DNA of 64,000 nt from Austwickia sp. (lineage in GTDB: Bacteria; Actinomycetota; Actinomycetes; Actinomycetales; Dermatophilaceae): assembly GCA_016699675.1 (NCBI GenBank), contig CP064985.1:186001-250000 (forward strand). The letters are read 5' to 3'. Under the pieces are notes generated by a model. It had not been told where the DNA came from, searched no databases, and saw only the letters and a list, made by a program, of their open reading frames with translations. The position numbers were made by a program, and so were the translations under genes. Positions 61,934-64,000 of this stretch are shown here, one piece after another (the stretch's first letter is position 1; the number at the start of each line of letters is the position of its first letter).

Positions 61934-63637
61934 ATGAGCGCGCCCGAGTCCCCCACGCCGGCCAGCGACTTCGTCCGGGACATGATCCGGGCGGACAACG
62001 CCGCGGGGACCTTCGCCGGCCGGGTGCAGACGCGGTTTCCGCCCGAGCCCAACGGCTATCTGCACATCGGGCACGCCAAGGCCATCTGCGTGGACTTCGG
62101 CATCGCGGCCGAGTTCGACGGCGTCTGCCGGCTTCGTCTCGACGACACCAACCCCGACACGGAGGAGAAGGAGTACGTCGAGTCGATCGTCGAGGACATC
62201 AGCTGGCTGGGCTACGACCCGCCGCGGCCGGTCCTGCACGCCTCCGACTACTTCGGCCAGCTGTACGACTGGGCGGAGCTGCTGATCCGGGACGGCAAGG
62301 CCTACGTCGACGAACAGGACGGCGAGACGATCTCGGCGCAACGCGGCGGGTTCGGCAAGCCGGGCATCGAATCCCCTTACCGAGACCACCCCGTCGAGGA
62401 CAACCTCGCCGAGTTCCGCAAGATGCGCGACGGCGCCTACCCCGACGGATCACGCGTGCTGCGCGCCAAGATCGACATGCAGCACGAGAACATGCAGCTG
62501 CGCGATCCCGTCATGTATCGCATCCGCCGGGGCCACCACTACCGCACGGGCGCGGTGTGGTGCATCTACCCGACGTACGACTGGGCGCACGGCCAGTCCG
62601 ACGCGATCGAGGGCGTGACGCACTCCCTGTGCACGCTGGAGTTCGACAGCCACCGCCCGCTCTACGACTGGTATCTGGAGCAGCTGCCGCTGCCCGGCGA
62701 CCGACCGCGGCAGACGGAGTTCGCCCGGCTCGAACTGACGCACGTCGTCACCAGCAAGCGCCGGTTGAAGCGGCTGGTCGACGAGGGCCACGTCGACGGC
62801 TGGGACGACCCGCGGATGCCGACGATCTCCGGTCTGCGGCGACGCGGCTACCCGCCCAAGGCGATTCGCGATTTCTGCGGCTACATCGGCCTGACCCGCA
62901 CCAACTCGCGCCACGACATCGAGCTGCTGGAATCCTTCGTGCGACGGGAGCTGAATGCGACCTCGCAGCGCCGCATGGTGGTCCTGCGACCGCTCAAGCT
63001 CGTGCTGACGAACTGGCCGACGGACTCGGCCGGTGCGCCGGTCGTCGAGCACATGAGCGTCGTCAACAACCCGGAGAACGAGGCCGACGGCACCCGCGAG
63101 GTCCCCTTCACCGGTGAGCTGTGGATCGAGCAGGAGGACTTCGCGGAGAACCCGCCGCCGAAGTTCTTCCGGCTCTCCCCCGGCCGGGAGGTCCGGCTGC
63201 GGGGGGCCTATTTCGTGACCTGCACGGACGTGGTCAAGGACGAGTCGGGCGCTGTGGTGGAGGTGCACGCGACGTACGACCCCGCGACCCGCGGGGGCAC
63301 CGCACCCGACGGCCGCAAGGTGAAGTCGACGATGCACTGGGTCTCGGCGCCGCACGCGGTGACGGCCACGGTCGCGCTCTACGACCGGCTGTTCACCGCG
63401 CCGGTGCCGGGCGAGACGACCGGCGAAGCCCTCGACGACCTCAACCCGAATTCTCGTGAGCTGCTGTCGAACTGTTGGGGCGAGCCGGCGCTCGCCGACA
63501 CCGCGCCGGGCGACGTCGTGCAGTTCGAGCGGCTCGGCTACTTCGCCGCCGACCCGCGCACCCCGATGCTGTTCCACCGCACGGTGGGCCTGAAGGACGA
63601 ATGGGCGGCGATCCAGAAGCGCGAGCAGCGCGGCTGA
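61934..63637 (+). CDS. glnS: Glutaminyl-tRNA synthetase
   Basis: A 567-residue class I synthetase that charges tRNA-Gln directly. The ATP motif is PPEPNGYLHIGHAK (HIGH) and the KMSKS-type loop is VVTSKRRLKRL. The GlnRS-specific HYRTGAVWCIYPTYDWAHG and anticodon-binding C-terminus are complete. Most actinobacteria instead make Gln-tRNA through GluRS and GatCAB, so a GlnRS suggests gene gain. It stands alone in its orientation, three bases before the convergent VOC gene, and close to tRNA-Gln. Confidence 0.96.
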   Translation: MSAPESPTPASDFVRDMIRADNAAGTFAGRVQTRFPPEPNGYLHIGHAKAICVDFGIAAEFDGVCRLRLDDTNPDTEEKEYVESIVEDISWLGYDPPRPVLHASDYFGQLYDWAELLIRDGKAYVDEQDGETISAQRGGFGKPGIESPYRDHPVEDNLAEFRKMRDGAYPDGSRVLRAKIDMQHENMQLRDPVMYRIRRGHHYRTGAVWCIYPTYDWAHGQSDAIEGVTHSLCTLEFDSHRPLYDWYLEQLPLPGDRPRQTEFARLELTHVVTSKRRLKRLVDEGHVDGWDDPRMPTISGLRRRGYPPKAIRDFCGYIGLTRTNSRHDIELLESFVRRELNATSQRRMVVLRPLKLVLTNWPTDSAGAPVVEHMSVVNNPENEADGTREVPFTGELWIEQEDFAENPPPKFFRLSPGREVRLRGAYFVTCTDVVKDESGAVVEVHATYDPATRGGTAPDGRKVKSTMHWVSAPHAVTATVALYDRLFTAPVPGETTGEALDDLNPNSRELLSNCWGEPALADTAPGDVVQFERLGYFAADPRTPMLFHRTVGLKDEWAAIQKREQRG

Positions 63638-63640
63638 GCG

Positions 63641-64000
63641 TTACCCCACGAACAGGCAGAAGGGGTGGCCGGCGGGGTCGGCGAGCACGTACAGCGGCTC
63701 CTCCGCGTCGTCGGTGCGGTCGAGCAGGAGTCGGGCGCCGAGGCGTACGGCGTGCGCGTAGTGCCGCTCCAGCGCCTCGCGGTCCGCGACCGTGAAGTCC
63801 AGGTGGAGCTGCATCGGCACCGTCGGATCGGGCCACGTGGTGGGCGTGACCTGCGCGGTCTGTTGGAATGCCAGGCACCGCGTCCCGTCGGGGTCGGTGA
63901 GGACCAGCCAGTCGGCGTCGTCCTCGCCGCCCGCGGGGACCTCATCTCCCGGCCGGTACACCAGCCCCAGGAGGTGCCGGTAGAACTCGGCGAGCGTGCG
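63641..64000 (-). CDS. VOC/glyoxalase-like protein (partial)
   Basis: The frame continues beyond the window, so only the C-terminal 119 residues are seen. They contain two VOC-type strand groups: LAEFYRHLLGLVYRPG with DWLVLTDPDGTRCLAFQ, and MQLHLDFTVADREALERHY ending in VLADPAGHPFCLFVG. It belongs to the vicinal oxygen chelate superfamily of metal enzymes and resistance proteins. The start and full length are unknown. Confidence 0.85.
   Translation of the reverse strand, partial: RTLAEFYRHLLGLVYRPGDEVPAGGEDDADWLVLTDPDGTRCLAFQQTAQVTPTTWPDPTVPMQLHLDFTVADREALERHYAHAVRLGARLLLDRTDDAEEPLYVLADPAGHPFCLFVG

Overview
The window is very GC-rich (about 70% or more), has no introns, and uses GTG and TTG starts freely. 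Gene content points to an actinobacterium: ndgR divergent from leuCD, a CofC/FbiD enzyme for coenzyme F420, a CU044_5270-type sigma partner, a DUF222/HNH endonuclease, a DUF3515 protein, and the run amtB-glnB-glnD / ftsY / smc / mutM / rnc / rpmF / coaD / rsmD / recG. A Micrococcales relative of the Intrasporangiaceae or Dermatophilaceae would fit, but that is an inference. The PHA synthase says the cell can probably make polyhydroxyalkanoate.

Layout. 1-9.3 kb is variable: the tail of one chemoreceptor, an acetyltransferase and an amidohydrolase, a broken ECF sigma gene with its membrane partner, a tyrosine phenol-lyase, PHA synthase, and a damaged PAS-protein/chemoreceptor pair. Next comes ffh (9.3-11 kb). 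11-25 kb is an accessory block between ffh and glnD. It holds a VapBC pair, a nested insertion (an IS256-type element inside an IS1634/IS1549-type element flanked by 180-bp direct repeats), a multiple-monosaccharide ABC importer (mmsA, mmsB and a ChvE-like lipoprotein) with a ROK repressor, a repeat-bearing gap, and an HNH endonuclease gene split by a second IS256-type element.

25-49.7 kb is mostly conserved core on the minus strand: nitrogen sensing and ammonium uptake (glnD, glnB, amtB), protein targeting (ftsY, pairing with ffh), chromosome condensation (smc), DNA repair and RNA processing (mutM, rnc, recG, rsmD), ribosomal proteins L32 and L28, and coaD. Two paralogous lipoproteins, an acylphosphatase, an oxidoreductase and a second toxin-antitoxin pair are interspersed.

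49.7-64 kb carries thiL, a two-subunit CoA-transferase, a ddl-gpsA-plsC cluster linking cell wall and phospholipid synthesis, the F420 gene, a histone-like HU protein, leuDC with the divergent IclR regulator ndgR, tRNA-Glu(CTC), tRNA-Gln(CTG) and a glutaminyl-tRNA synthetase, ending in a partial VOC protein.

The most striking signals are the nested IS with its 180-bp duplication, a near-identical operator upstream of both the sugar importer and its ROK regulator, an 18-bp tandem array plus a 64-bp palindrome upstream of the split HNH gene, and a cluster of frameshifted genes. The frameshifts may be real decay or base-calling errors.
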